A DNA stretch of 64,000 nt from Bryobacterales bacterium (lineage in GTDB: Bacteria > Acidobacteriota > Terriglobia > Bryobacterales > Bryobacteraceae), in assembly GCA_016721425.1 (NCBI GenBank), contig JADKID010000008.1, positions 124,001 through 188,000 on the forward strand, given 5' to 3'. A model generated the notes under the pieces. That model made no database searches, was not told the origin of the DNA, and was given only the letters and a program-made list of their open reading frames with translations. Positions 37,269 through 47,046 of the stretch are shown piece by piece; position 1 is the stretch's first letter, and each line of letters opens with the position of its first letter. A program made the position numbers and the translations under genes.

Positions 37269-37916
37269 CTACCCTTCCGCGGGTTCGCAGCCGCAGTCGA
37301 ATTGGGACTCGGCCAGGTCCTGCAATACCGGCAACGCGATTGGTGGCCTCGGCATCTCGCCGCTGCGTATAGCCAATGCCTCCGAAGCGAGGATTAGATA
37401 CTCGACATCCGAAGGAATGAACTTCTCCGCCAGTGTGGATGCCATTCTGGCCAGGTGCTCACTCAGGAAATGCTCCGCCGCCTCGTGGGTCACTGCCGCA
37501 TGATCCTCGTCGCCTTCGGCGAGGGCATAGGCCTCCTTCAGCTTGAGAAAGGCAATGAATCCGGCCTCGACGGCGACGTGATCCGGCGCTTCGACGAGCG
37601 ATGATTCATAGGCGAAGGCCTCGTAGTGGGCGCAAAGTTCGGCGATCAGGTAGCCCAGCTGGATGTTGTCGAAGTAGCTCGCTTCACGCGGGCTGGCTGG
37701 GCCGCCAGGGCCAAAGATGGAATGGTAGAGCTCCTCACTCGCCTCCTCCAGTGCCGCCTCCGCTGCGCGTTTGAGTTTCTCGTCAGCGACCTCCGCGCCG
37801 AGCGCGGCCACCTGCTCGCGCCATTCGGGTGATGGCTGTTCGAAGAGGAGTCCGATCAGGCGCCACTCGGCCGATTGGCGGGCGAGGTCGAGGACTCCGG
37901 GTTCCACGGCGGTCAC
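37269..37916 (-). CDS. TorD/DmsD/NarJ-type molybdoenzyme chaperone
   Basis: A 215-residue all-helical protein of the redox enzyme maturation (TorD-like, type II DMSO reductase delta) family. Such proteins hold the catalytic subunit for molybdenum-cofactor insertion and Tat export. SAEWRLIGLLFEQPSPEWRE opens the fold, and AELCAHYEAFAYE with HFLSEHLARMASTLAEKF covers the usual mid-region. The GTG at 37916 is chosen because it overlaps the gamma-subunit stop (GTGA). It is the last gene of the respiratory operon. Confidence 0.85.
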   Translation of the reverse strand: MTAVEPGVLDLARQSAEWRLIGLLFEQPSPEWREQVAALGAEVADEKLKRAAEAALEEASEELYHSIFGPGGPASPREASYFDNIQLGYLIAELCAHYEAFAYESSLVEAPDHVAVEAGFIAFLKLKEAYALAEGDEDHAAVTHEAAEHFLSEHLARMASTLAEKFIPSDVEYLILASEALAIRSGEMPRPPIALPVLQDLAESQFDCGCEPAEG

Positions 37917-38764
37917 TTGGATGACTCCTTGAGCGAGAGCGGGATCCAGCCCGTGCGCATTTTGCGCGCGCCGGCTTCCTGTTGCGATCCTTCCCAAACG
38001 GCGAACGCGACCTGAGACCGCACCTTCGGCGACAGGCCATCGGGGAGACGACGCTGGATCACCACGGCCCATCCCTCTTTTGTGCGCTCACCTCGCCCGG
38101 TGGACGTGCCGGCGGCGTTCGGGCTCAGTGAGCCGGGGCCGCTTGCCAGCAGGTCTTCCACGGGCGACTTTCTGGGGCCGACGCGGCGATTGCCGACGGC
38201 TGCCGCCGGCGCATATCGCTTCGCCATCTCGGACTGCACCGTGGAGCCTGGAGCCAATGACTGGGCCTCGAAGGGATAGTGATCGACGGCGGCGTTGGGA
38301 TATACGTCCCGAATCGTATCGCCACGCCCGTTCACATAGGCCTGCCAGTCGGCACGCCACATGGTGATCTCCACGCCGCGCGCGGCCTCGCCCATCTGCG
38401 GCGCCGGCGCATCCTTCTCCGTCTTCTGCGGCAGTTGGACGGCGCACGAATCCACCATGCGTCCTGGACTGGATTGATCGTCCCTGGTGGCGTCCATCCA
38501 ATGCAGGCGGAAGGCGACCTCATTGCCGCTGGCGACGGCTTGCACGCGCACCTCTGCCGTGGATGGCTTCATCAGCCGAGGCTCCACGAGATCCTGTAGC
38601 AGGAGCTTGGCAGCGTGTACCGGCGCGTCGCGCCAGACGGCGTCGTTCGGATCCAGCGTGAGCTTGGCAGCCGGAACGATCTCGACATCATTGGCAACGC
38701 GCGGGGCGCGGCTACACGCGGCGCTGAGAATCAGAATCGGAAAGACAAAATGACGGCGTCGCAT
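37913..38764 (-). CDS. Haem-b-binding gamma subunit of a type II DMSO reductase family enzyme
   Basis: A 283-residue exported protein of the EB_dh (ethylbenzene/dimethylsulfide dehydrogenase gamma) type. The N-terminus FPILILSAACSRAP contains a lipobox-like SAAC, so it may be a lipoprotein. VQAVASGNEVAFRLHWMDAT is the family beta-strand block. MWRADWQAYVNGRGDTIRDV and VVIQRRLPDGL occur where the Met and Lys haem ligands sit in EbdC. It would pass electrons between the periplasmic alpha-beta pair and a cytochrome. It is 12 nt downstream of the beta gene. Confidence 0.82.
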   Translation of the reverse strand: MRRRHFVFPILILSAACSRAPRVANDVEIVPAAKLTLDPNDAVWRDAPVHAAKLLLQDLVEPRLMKPSTAEVRVQAVASGNEVAFRLHWMDATRDDQSSPGRMVDSCAVQLPQKTEKDAPAPQMGEAARGVEITMWRADWQAYVNGRGDTIRDVYPNAAVDHYPFEAQSLAPGSTVQSEMAKRYAPAAAVGNRRVGPRKSPVEDLLASGPGSLSPNAAGTSTGRGERTKEGWAVVIQRRLPDGLSPKVRSQVAFAVWEGSQQEAGARKMRTGWIPLSLKESSK

Positions 38765-38776
38765 GGCGGCTATCCT

Positions 38777-39903
<1,127 letters not shown>

Positions 39904-39904
<1 letters not shown>

Positions 39905-42900
39905 TATTGCTTCTCCTTCTTGCCGCCGAAGAACGCGCCGGCCAGGTACTTCTTCATCGCTTCCGATTCGTATCCGGGCCGGATGCCGTTGGCCGCCGGC
40001 CGCCACAGGCCCTTCTGGTCGATGCCGCCGGGTTCTGCCCGCGTGATCTTCACGAAAGACTCACGCGGCGCGCCGGTGGGGCAGTGGATATCTGGCATAA
40101 AGCCCTTGCCGACACTCTGGCCGAACATGTCCTTGCGGACCAGCGAGTCGGTCATCAATGTGGGCTTCAACCAGCCGCGCGTGCACGATTGGTGCGAGCC
40201 GGATCGGAACATCGCCTGGTAGTTCGTGCGCGGGTTCTTCGCTAGTCCGTCCGTCCTCGACTTGATACCTTCCATCGAGCCCGGCGTCGCCGTGTACATG
40301 TTGAACCACATGCGCGTGATGCCGCGCGGCGTACCAGGGTAGTAGCGCGCGCGGCAGAGGAGCCGGGCGAACTCCATGTTCTTCTTGTCCTTCTGCCAGC
40401 CGCGGAACGGGCGGTCTTCGGGGTCGGCGTCGATCCAAACGTAGTCGCCGTCCTGCACGCCGAGAGAGCGTGCGTCAGTCGGGTTGATGTCCACGTAGCC
40501 CTCAGCCACAAAGGGGCTGCGCTTGTCGTGGCGGTAGAGATCGCCGAAGGGTCCGAAGAGCACGGCGATCATGTCCGTATCGATCGGCATGGTGTGCGCG
40601 CCGTGGCGGTACTTCGGCGTGTGGAAGATGAACTTGTAGCCGTCCTTCATGAGAGGATGCGCGGTCTTCTTCGTCTCTGCCCAGGTCAGCACTACGTTCC
40701 GTCCGCAGCGAGTTTCGCAGCTCAGGTCGTCACGTTTGATGCCATAGGATTCCGGACTGTCGGGGCGCAACGCCTCGTGCTTCGGCGCTACGATCACGTT
40801 GGGCTCGTAGAAGGTGGAATCCACCGGTTCGCGGTGGACCGGCAGGTTCTCGCCGGCCGCGATGAACTCGTCCTCCTCGCGGTAGAACTCCAGCCGGCCT
40901 GTCTTGGTGTACCACGGCCGGGAATCGTAGACCTGCTCGTAGCCAACGACCTTGGGCGAGGTGCGAGTCTGGAGTATCGTCGGGACGCCCTTCGCGGCGA
41001 GGCTCTCCATTGCGTCGAAGTTGAATCCCTTGGCGTTGCTGGAGTGGTCCAGGATGCGTTGCAGGTAGACGCTGGTCCGGCCTTCGCGCACGAACTTCCA
41101 CATATCGTTGAAGCGGTTATCCTTGGTGAGTTCGGCCAGTTTTGACGAAACCAGCGCCATCACCTCGATGTCGCCCATCGTCTGGAAGATGCGCTTCATG
41201 GGCGTGCGCGGGAACACCGATAGGAACTGGTTGGTGACCGACGCGGTCATGTCGGGGTGCTTCAACTCGGCCCAGCTATCGACGCCGAACACGACGTCGG
41301 CCCATTCGCAACTGGACGACCACCACCATTCGTTCACGGCGATCATCTCGATCTTCGGCAGTGCGTTGACCACCGTATTGAAGTGCCACTTCACGTTGCC
41401 GAGGATGGAATTGGCGTTGGCGAACCACAGCGATTTCGTGGGACAGGGCATGTGCGTTTTGCCGGTGAGCAGTTTCTTGCCGACGCGCAGCGGGTGGTCC
41501 TCGTGGTTGTAGTAGTGCGCGGACTCCGCGCGCCAATACTGCTTGGGCCGGGCCGGCTTGGCCGGATCGAGCTCGAGGTCGAACGGATTCTCGTTGATGT
41601 ATTGCGGCGCGCCGTTGAAGAGAGCCGTGCGGTAGTTGCCGGCGTAGGAGCCGACATTGCCCGCGACGCGGCCGATGTTGCCGGTGAGCGCCGCCAGGAG
41701 CAGCGTGTCCCGGTCCTTGTTGTCGTTGTTGAAGAACTGGTTCGGTCCCATGCCGATCGCAAAGAGCGTGGTGCCCGGGTCTTTGGCGACCAGGCGGCCG
41801 AGCATCTCCACCGCGGCGGCCGGCGCCCACGTCAGCTCCTCGGTGGTCTTGGGGTCGAAGTGTGCGGCGTACTCGGAGATCAGGTCGAACACGGGCCGGC
41901 AGCGCACCTTCTTGCCGTCCTTCAGTGTCACCTCCACCGAGCCTTCCAGCAGCGGATCAACGATGTTGGAGTTCTTGCCGACGTTGTCGCGGGTGATGGC
42001 CTTCGGCGAATTCGAAACGCGGTCCCACCAAACGTTGTCGCCCCATTCCAGGCGCATCTCCTCGGACACAATCATGCGGTCCTGCGTGTGCGGCGCAGGT
42101 TGCTTCTCTCCTTTCTTCAGGAGTTGGGTGTTCTTCAACTCAGCAGCGACGCCGCCAAAGACTTCCGTGGCGCGCAGGTGTTTCAGTGTGTCCATGCGCA
42201 CCAGCAGCGGCATGTCGGTCAAGCGCTTGACGTAGTCGGCGTCGTAGAGCTTTTCCCGCAGCACGACGTTGGCGAGGCCCAGCGCGAGTGCGGGCGTTGT
42301 GCCGGGCCGTACTACGATTACGTCGTCGCCCTTGGTCGCCGTGGCCGAATACTCACAAGCGATCACCACTACCCGCGTGCCCTTCAAGCGGGCTTCGGTG
42401 AGCCAGTGGGCATCGGGCATCTTGGTGGTGATCCAGTTCATGCCCCACACGACCAGCGTCTTGCAGTGCTCGACGGCGTTGAGATCGAACTCCACGGTCT
42501 GCTGACCAGTCACCATCGGGTGGCCGGGCGGCAGGTCAGTGTGCCACGAGTAGTTGTCGAACCCGCGCGCGCCCATCGCCTTGTCCGGCCCCACTTTGCG
42601 GATGTGCGCGTCCAGCAGCGCCATCGAGTTCGCCATGCGGTACATGCCGAAGATGCGAGTCATGCCCAGCAGCGGCATGCCGCCGCGGAACTTCGTCACC
42701 TGCGTGCCGACACCTTGTGTGGCTTCCACGACGGCGGGGTCGTAGTGCTGCTCGGTGAGACGACGCTTGCCCTCTTCGCCGGTGTAGGTTTCGGTGATGT
42801 TCTTCAGGGCGGAGGCCACGATCATGGCGGCCTGGTCGTGCGGCATGCGCACCCACGTATCGCGGCCGCGGTTGAAATACTTGGTGTCCGGCTTGCCGTC

Positions 42901-43350
42901 GCTACCGCGCGGGAAGCCATCGTCCACCCACTTCTTAAATCCGGTGCGGACCATGCACTGATTGACCCGGCGATCGCCATAGAAGCGGCGCGTCAAGGCT
43001 AAGCCCTTCTGGCAGATGCGCGGATCCCAGCGATGGCTGGCCTGGTTGCCGCTCTGGTCAGTGGCCTCGCCGTAACGCATGGTGGGTCCGATGCGGGTGA
43101 TGACGCCCTGCCGCACATAGGCGTTCAGCAGGCAGTTGTGCGTGTCGTTGGGCGCGCAGAGGAAGGTGTACTTCGAGTCGTAATGCCAGAGGTCGCGGTA
43201 GGCCTTTTCCCAGCCGCGGTCAGGGTAGGATGCCAGTGGATTGGCCGGTGCGTCCAGACCCCACGCCCTGGTGCTGGATACCGCGAAGCCACCCAGGCCG
43301 GCGGCTGTGAGTTTGGCCAGAAACTCGCGTCGAGAGTTCTCGTTCTTCAT
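39904..43350 (-). CDS. Tat-exported molybdopterin catalytic subunit, type II DMSO reductase family
   Basis: A 1148-residue Mo-bisPGD enzyme. The Tat signal is NSRREFLAKLTAAGLGGFA (residues 5-23). The presumed Mo ligand is D272 in YSWHTDLPPGHP, which matches the NarG YDWYCDLPP site, so it belongs with NarG, NxrA, EbdA, SerA, ClrA and PcrA. The N-terminal Fe-S site is unusual: LCAPNDTHNC (C65, H71, C73) and DPRICQKG (C113) replace the NarG HxxxCxxxC pattern. The ATG at 43350 overlaps the cytochrome stop (ATGA). The Tat signal places the active site outside the inner membrane. The substrate is undetermined: nitrate/nitrite, a chlorine or selenium oxyanion, or a hydroxylation substrate are all possible. 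Confidence 0.93.
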
Positions 43351-45006
43351 GGTTGCTTCTTCTCCCACGTGCGAATAAACGCCACTACGGATTCGATCTC
43401 CGTGCCGGCCAGCGTGCGGCGTGCCGGCGACGGATCCAGGAATCCCTGCATGACAGTGCCGCGCCGTCCGCGGCCGATGGTCTCCACCAGGTAGGTGTCC
43501 GTGGCCGAGGCCAGCAGCACCTGATTGTTCAGCGCCGGTGCTTCGCCGCCTTCGCCCTGCGCCCCGTGACAGCCCGCGCAGGCGGACGCGAACAGCGCCT
43601 TGCCGCTGGCTGAATCGGCCTTGACCCAGCGAGGTGGGACGCTCTCCGGCTTGTGCGTCACGCCGCTCAAGGAACGGAGATAAGTGACAACAGCGCGGAT
43701 CTCCTCCGGTCGAATTCCGCTCTCCATGTCGCCCCAGGCGGGCATCCGGCGCCCCGGCCGTCCATGCCGGATCGTGTTTGCCAGGAACTCATCGGACACG
43801 CGTTCGAGCAGATCGGGATTGGCGATCGACGGGAATGAGGCCAGTCCCGCACTTCGCACCCCGCTGCCCGCCAAGCCGTGACAGCCTGCGCAGAACGTGC
43901 CATACACGGTGGCGCCATCCACGGCGAACTCCCGCTCGCCGAATCGCAGGGCGCGCATTCGATCCTTCGGTACATAGCTGATGGGCAGTTCGCGGCGCCG
44001 CAGCGACAGGGTATAGAGCACCAGTTGCTCGATGTCCCGATCGCTCATTCCAAGCGACGGCATCTGCGAGCCCACGACGATGGACAGCGGTGAACGCAGG
44101 TGCTCCGCTTGCCAGTTGGCCAGCGTTGCGGGACCGTTGACGTGCGAGAAATCGGTCAGCCCTGGATCCTTGTAACCAGCCCGCGAGAGATCCGGACCGG
44201 AGTCGCCACCCACACCGCTGACTTTGTGGCAACCTAGGCAGCCGGCGGTGTGGAACATCGCCTTTGCCTCCACTAAACGCGATGCGCCCACGCAGGTCGC
44301 CAGGTAGGCGTCCAGGAGTGCTCGATCCTCGTCAAGGATCGTCGAAAAGCTCATTTTCCACGCCTTAAGGGGCGCTTTTTGCATCTTTTCGACGTGTTTT
44401 GGATACCATTCGCGGTCGTAGCCCGTGAGGCCCGCTTTCGAGAGATCAGGGCCCTCCATGCCGCCGCCGTCGGGGCGAATGGTTCCGCCGCGGCCCTCCA
44501 CGCGGTGACACGCGTAGCAATCGAGTCGTTCAAACGCCGACACAGCCCGCTGGTACGGCTCGCGGGACGGCACATTGAGCGGCGCGTGGCAGGTGCCGCA
44601 ACCGGCGTAGCTGTAACGCGCCGGCAGCATGGGTTCTGGCCAGAAGTGCACGTCGCCGTGCGACTCCGCCTTCTCCGTGGCTAACCCCTGCCCGCCGTGA
44701 CAGACCGTGCATCCGTACTCGGCCGGATCGTGAAACACCGGCTTGTGCGGCGCCAGCAACTTTGCGCCCCTCACGCTCCCCTCGCCCGCGCCCATGGTGA
44801 TGTGGCAGGAGACACAACGGTCTGTCACCTTGAGCCCAGGGTTGATCACCTGGCGCAGACGGACCTCGACGGGACCCTCATCGGAGACGGCAACGTTTTG
44901 AATGCGCCGCCACTCTTTCAGAAAGTGCTCGTCCACGGCCGAGACCATCAGCAGCGCCAAGTACGCCGAGGCTGGATACAAGCAGCAGGTATTTGTTCTT
45001 CGACAT
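43347..45006 (-). CDS. Seven-haem membrane-anchored cytochrome c with apparent N-terminal frameshift
   Basis: A cytochrome of about 550 residues with seven CxxCH motifs: CVSCH, CTVCH, CGTCH, CYACH, CLGCH and two CAGCH. The last two or three lie in class I cytochrome c domains, with LRRRELPISY-type linkers between. The membrane anchor appears split between frames. The ATG at 45006 (4 nt after cytochrome b) gives MSKNKYLLLVSS, while the long frame gives AYLALLMVSAVDEHFLKEW. Removing one base somewhere in 44961-44980 joins them into one anchor. It is therefore a sequencing indel or a real lesion; an in-frame TTG start near 44982 is a weaker alternative. It should accept electrons from the Rieske/cytochrome b pair and feed the molybdoenzyme. 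Confidence 0.87.
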
Positions 45007-45010
45007 GGCG

Positions 45011-46564
45011 TTAGTGCTTGGGCCAATCGCCCGGCGACCAATAGAACACCCAGTTCGGACCACGGAAGTAGGTGCCGATGATGGTCAGCACCAGGAAGCC
45101 GCAGAGGAAACACGTGAATAGGCCCATGGCTCCAGCTCGTGTCGAGTGGTGCCGGCGGATCAGCCAGAGCGAGTAGAGCGCGTAGACGGTGGTGAGGATC
45201 GTCGCCGGATTGATGGCGGTGATGATGAGCTGCGGGATGTGCGGGAACCACTCGCGCAGCCAGCCGAAGCGGATGACGAGCGTCTCGACGAGCAGAGTGG
45301 AGCCGAGTCCCACGAAGATGGAGCGGCGCACCAACGGCCATCCGCCGGGGCCTCCGAACCATTGACCGGTGCCCTCCTTCTCGCGGTCGAGATAGGGGAT
45401 GAGGCCGAGGCCGAGGAGCACAATGGCCGGCACGCCGATGCCGCCCATGAACGCTGAGAACGAGACCAACTCCTGCAAGCCGAGGAAGTACCACGGGGCT
45501 TTGGCTGGATTCTCCGGCACGTTCGGGTTGGCAAGTTCCTTGAGTGGCGCATCGGAGACGAGTGCGAGCGCGAGGCAGATGAGCACCGTCAGCATGAACA
45601 CGCCGAGCTCGGCGTAGAACAGGTGCGGCATGGAGGGCACGGTGTTTTCGGGACCGTTGTTGACGGCGGGCGTGCGGCCTTTGACGATGGCGGCCAGTTG
45701 GTACGTCCGCTGCGGCGCCTCCGTGAAAATGGGGTAGGTGCCGGCAGGCGGCGGGCCGAGTCTTGCATCGGCGTCGGCCGGCCGAGCCAAACCGCCGTCT
45801 TTGCGGATGCGCCAGAAATGCACGCCCATCAAGGCGGCCAGCGCCAAGGGCAGCAGCATGACGTGCAGCAGGTAGAAACGGATCAACGCCTCCGGCCCGA
45901 CGACGTCGGAGCCCAGGAGGAGTAGTTTCTGGATGCCACCCGGATCGAACCATTGTGTGATGCCGATGGCATCGGTGACTTCGCGCGGCGACTGCGCGAT
46001 GTTGGAGCCGATGGTGATGGCCCAGTAGGCGAGCTGATCCCAGGGCAGCAGATATCCGGTGAACGACAGGCCGAGAGTGACCACCAGCAGGCCGAGCCCG
46101 ATCAGCCAGTTGTACTCGCGCGGCTTGCGGTAGGACGCAGTGTAGAACGCACGAGTCATGTGTAGGATCACGGCCACTACCATGACGTTGGCCGCCCAGC
46201 GGTGGATATTGCGAATGAAGCGCCCGGTGGGCACGACGAAGTGGATGTCCTTCATCGAGTCGTAGGCCGCCTCCGGGAAGGGCTTGTAGTAGAACATCAG
46301 CATGACGCCGGTGATGAGCGTGATGAGGAAGGCTGATGTCGTCATGATGCCGAGCCCCATGGTGGTGCTCCAGCGCAGGGTCCAGCGATGGACTCGGACC
46401 GAATGCAGGTGCAGGAAGACGTTGCCGAAGATGAACGTGGAGCGGGTGCGGTCCGTGGCCGGAGTGCCGCCGCGGAAGGCGGTCTCGTAGATGTGGCGCG
46501 GTGCGGCTTTGAGATTTTCAGCGAACTCCCGCAAGCCGTCCGGTGGTTTCTCTGCAGGGGTCAT
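45011..46564 (-). CDS. Cytochrome b (bc1/b6f type) of a Rieske/cytochrome b complex
   Basis: A 517-residue membrane protein with the full cytochrome b layout. The N-terminal four-helix b6-like part carries the haem histidines in HRWAANVMVVAVILHMTRAF and RFYLLHVMLLPLALAALMGV. GYLLPWDQLAYWAITIGSN is the quinol-oxidation loop. A C-terminal subunit-IV-like part follows, with the PEWY-equivalent loop near KAPWYFLGLQELVSFSAFMG. It oxidises quinol at the outer face together with the Rieske protein. The ATG at 46564 overlaps the Rieske stop (ATGA). Confidence 0.94.
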   Translation of the reverse strand: MTPAEKPPDGLREFAENLKAAPRHIYETAFRGGTPATDRTRSTFIFGNVFLHLHSVRVHRWTLRWSTTMGLGIMTTSAFLITLITGVMLMFYYKPFPEAAYDSMKDIHFVVPTGRFIRNIHRWAANVMVVAVILHMTRAFYTASYRKPREYNWLIGLGLLVVTLGLSFTGYLLPWDQLAYWAITIGSNIAQSPREVTDAIGITQWFDPGGIQKLLLLGSDVVGPEALIRFYLLHVMLLPLALAALMGVHFWRIRKDGGLARPADADARLGPPPAGTYPIFTEAPQRTYQLAAIVKGRTPAVNNGPENTVPSMPHLFYAELGVFMLTVLICLALALVSDAPLKELANPNVPENPAKAPWYFLGLQELVSFSAFMGGIGVPAIVLLGLGLIPYLDREKEGTGQWFGGPGGWPLVRRSIFVGLGSTLLVETLVIRFGWLREWFPHIPQLIITAINPATILTTVYALYSLWLIRRHHSTRAGAMGLFTCFLCGFLVLTIIGTYFRGPNWVFYWSPGDWPKH

Positions 46565-47046
46565 GCTTGCACCTTCGTACCCGGCGGTACCGGGGCGCCC
46601 TCGTCGACAATCCAGTTGCCGCCGGTGTGGCTCACCTTCAGCCAAGGCAGGGCGCGGGGCGCCGGGCCGCGTGTGACCGACCCGTCACCGAGGAACTTGG
46701 AGCCGTGGCACGGACACTCGAAGCCTTCGGCGTTTGGCTTGATGATGCAGCCGAGGTGCGTACACACGGTGGAGATGGCGTGGACGCCTGCCGCATCGCG
46801 GAACAGGGCGACGGAGCGGCCCGGCGGCACGAAGGCCTCGCCGGCCGCCAGATTCTCCGGCAGCACGGCCTTGAACTTCTTGGATGGCGAACTCAGCACG
46901 GCCGCCTTCGGCATGCGCAGCATCCCCACCAGGGCCAGCAGGCACGCGCCCGCCGCGCTGGCCATCGCAGCCAGGCCAAGGACATCCCGGCGTGGAACCG
47001 CCTCCGGATCCAGTCTCGAGGGAGGTGGCGTAGTGGTGGTACTCAT
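46561..47046 (-). CDS. Rieske iron-sulfur protein
   Basis: A 161-residue Rieske protein. A single N-terminal membrane anchor (LGLAAMASAAGACLLALVGM) follows RRDVLG, which may be a degenerate Tat motif. The [2Fe-2S] ligands are in CTHLGC and CPCHGSKF, with both histidines and both disulfide cysteines present. It is short, as in cytochrome b6f/bc-type Rieske proteins of many bacteria. It is coupled by ATGA overlaps to the flavoprotein upstream and cytochrome b downstream. Confidence 0.94.
   Translation of the reverse strand: MSTTTTPPPSRLDPEAVPRRDVLGLAAMASAAGACLLALVGMLRMPKAAVLSSPSKKFKAVLPENLAAGEAFVPPGRSVALFRDAAGVHAISTVCTHLGCIIKPNAEGFECPCHGSKFLGDGSVTRGPAPRALPWLKVSHTGGNWIVDEGAPVPPGTKVQA

Noticed and set aside
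41257..43002. Long plus-strand frame (581 codons) opposite the molybdoenzyme gene
   Set aside because: It is a shadow frame of the alpha subunit, rich in Arg/Val/His without motifs, while the opposite strand carries a clear enzyme family.
45007..45953. Long N-terminal extension of the seven-haem cytochrome frame
   Set aside because: This part lies inside the cytochrome b gene in another frame and translates to low-complexity Arg/His/Pro sequence, so the cytochrome starts near 45006.
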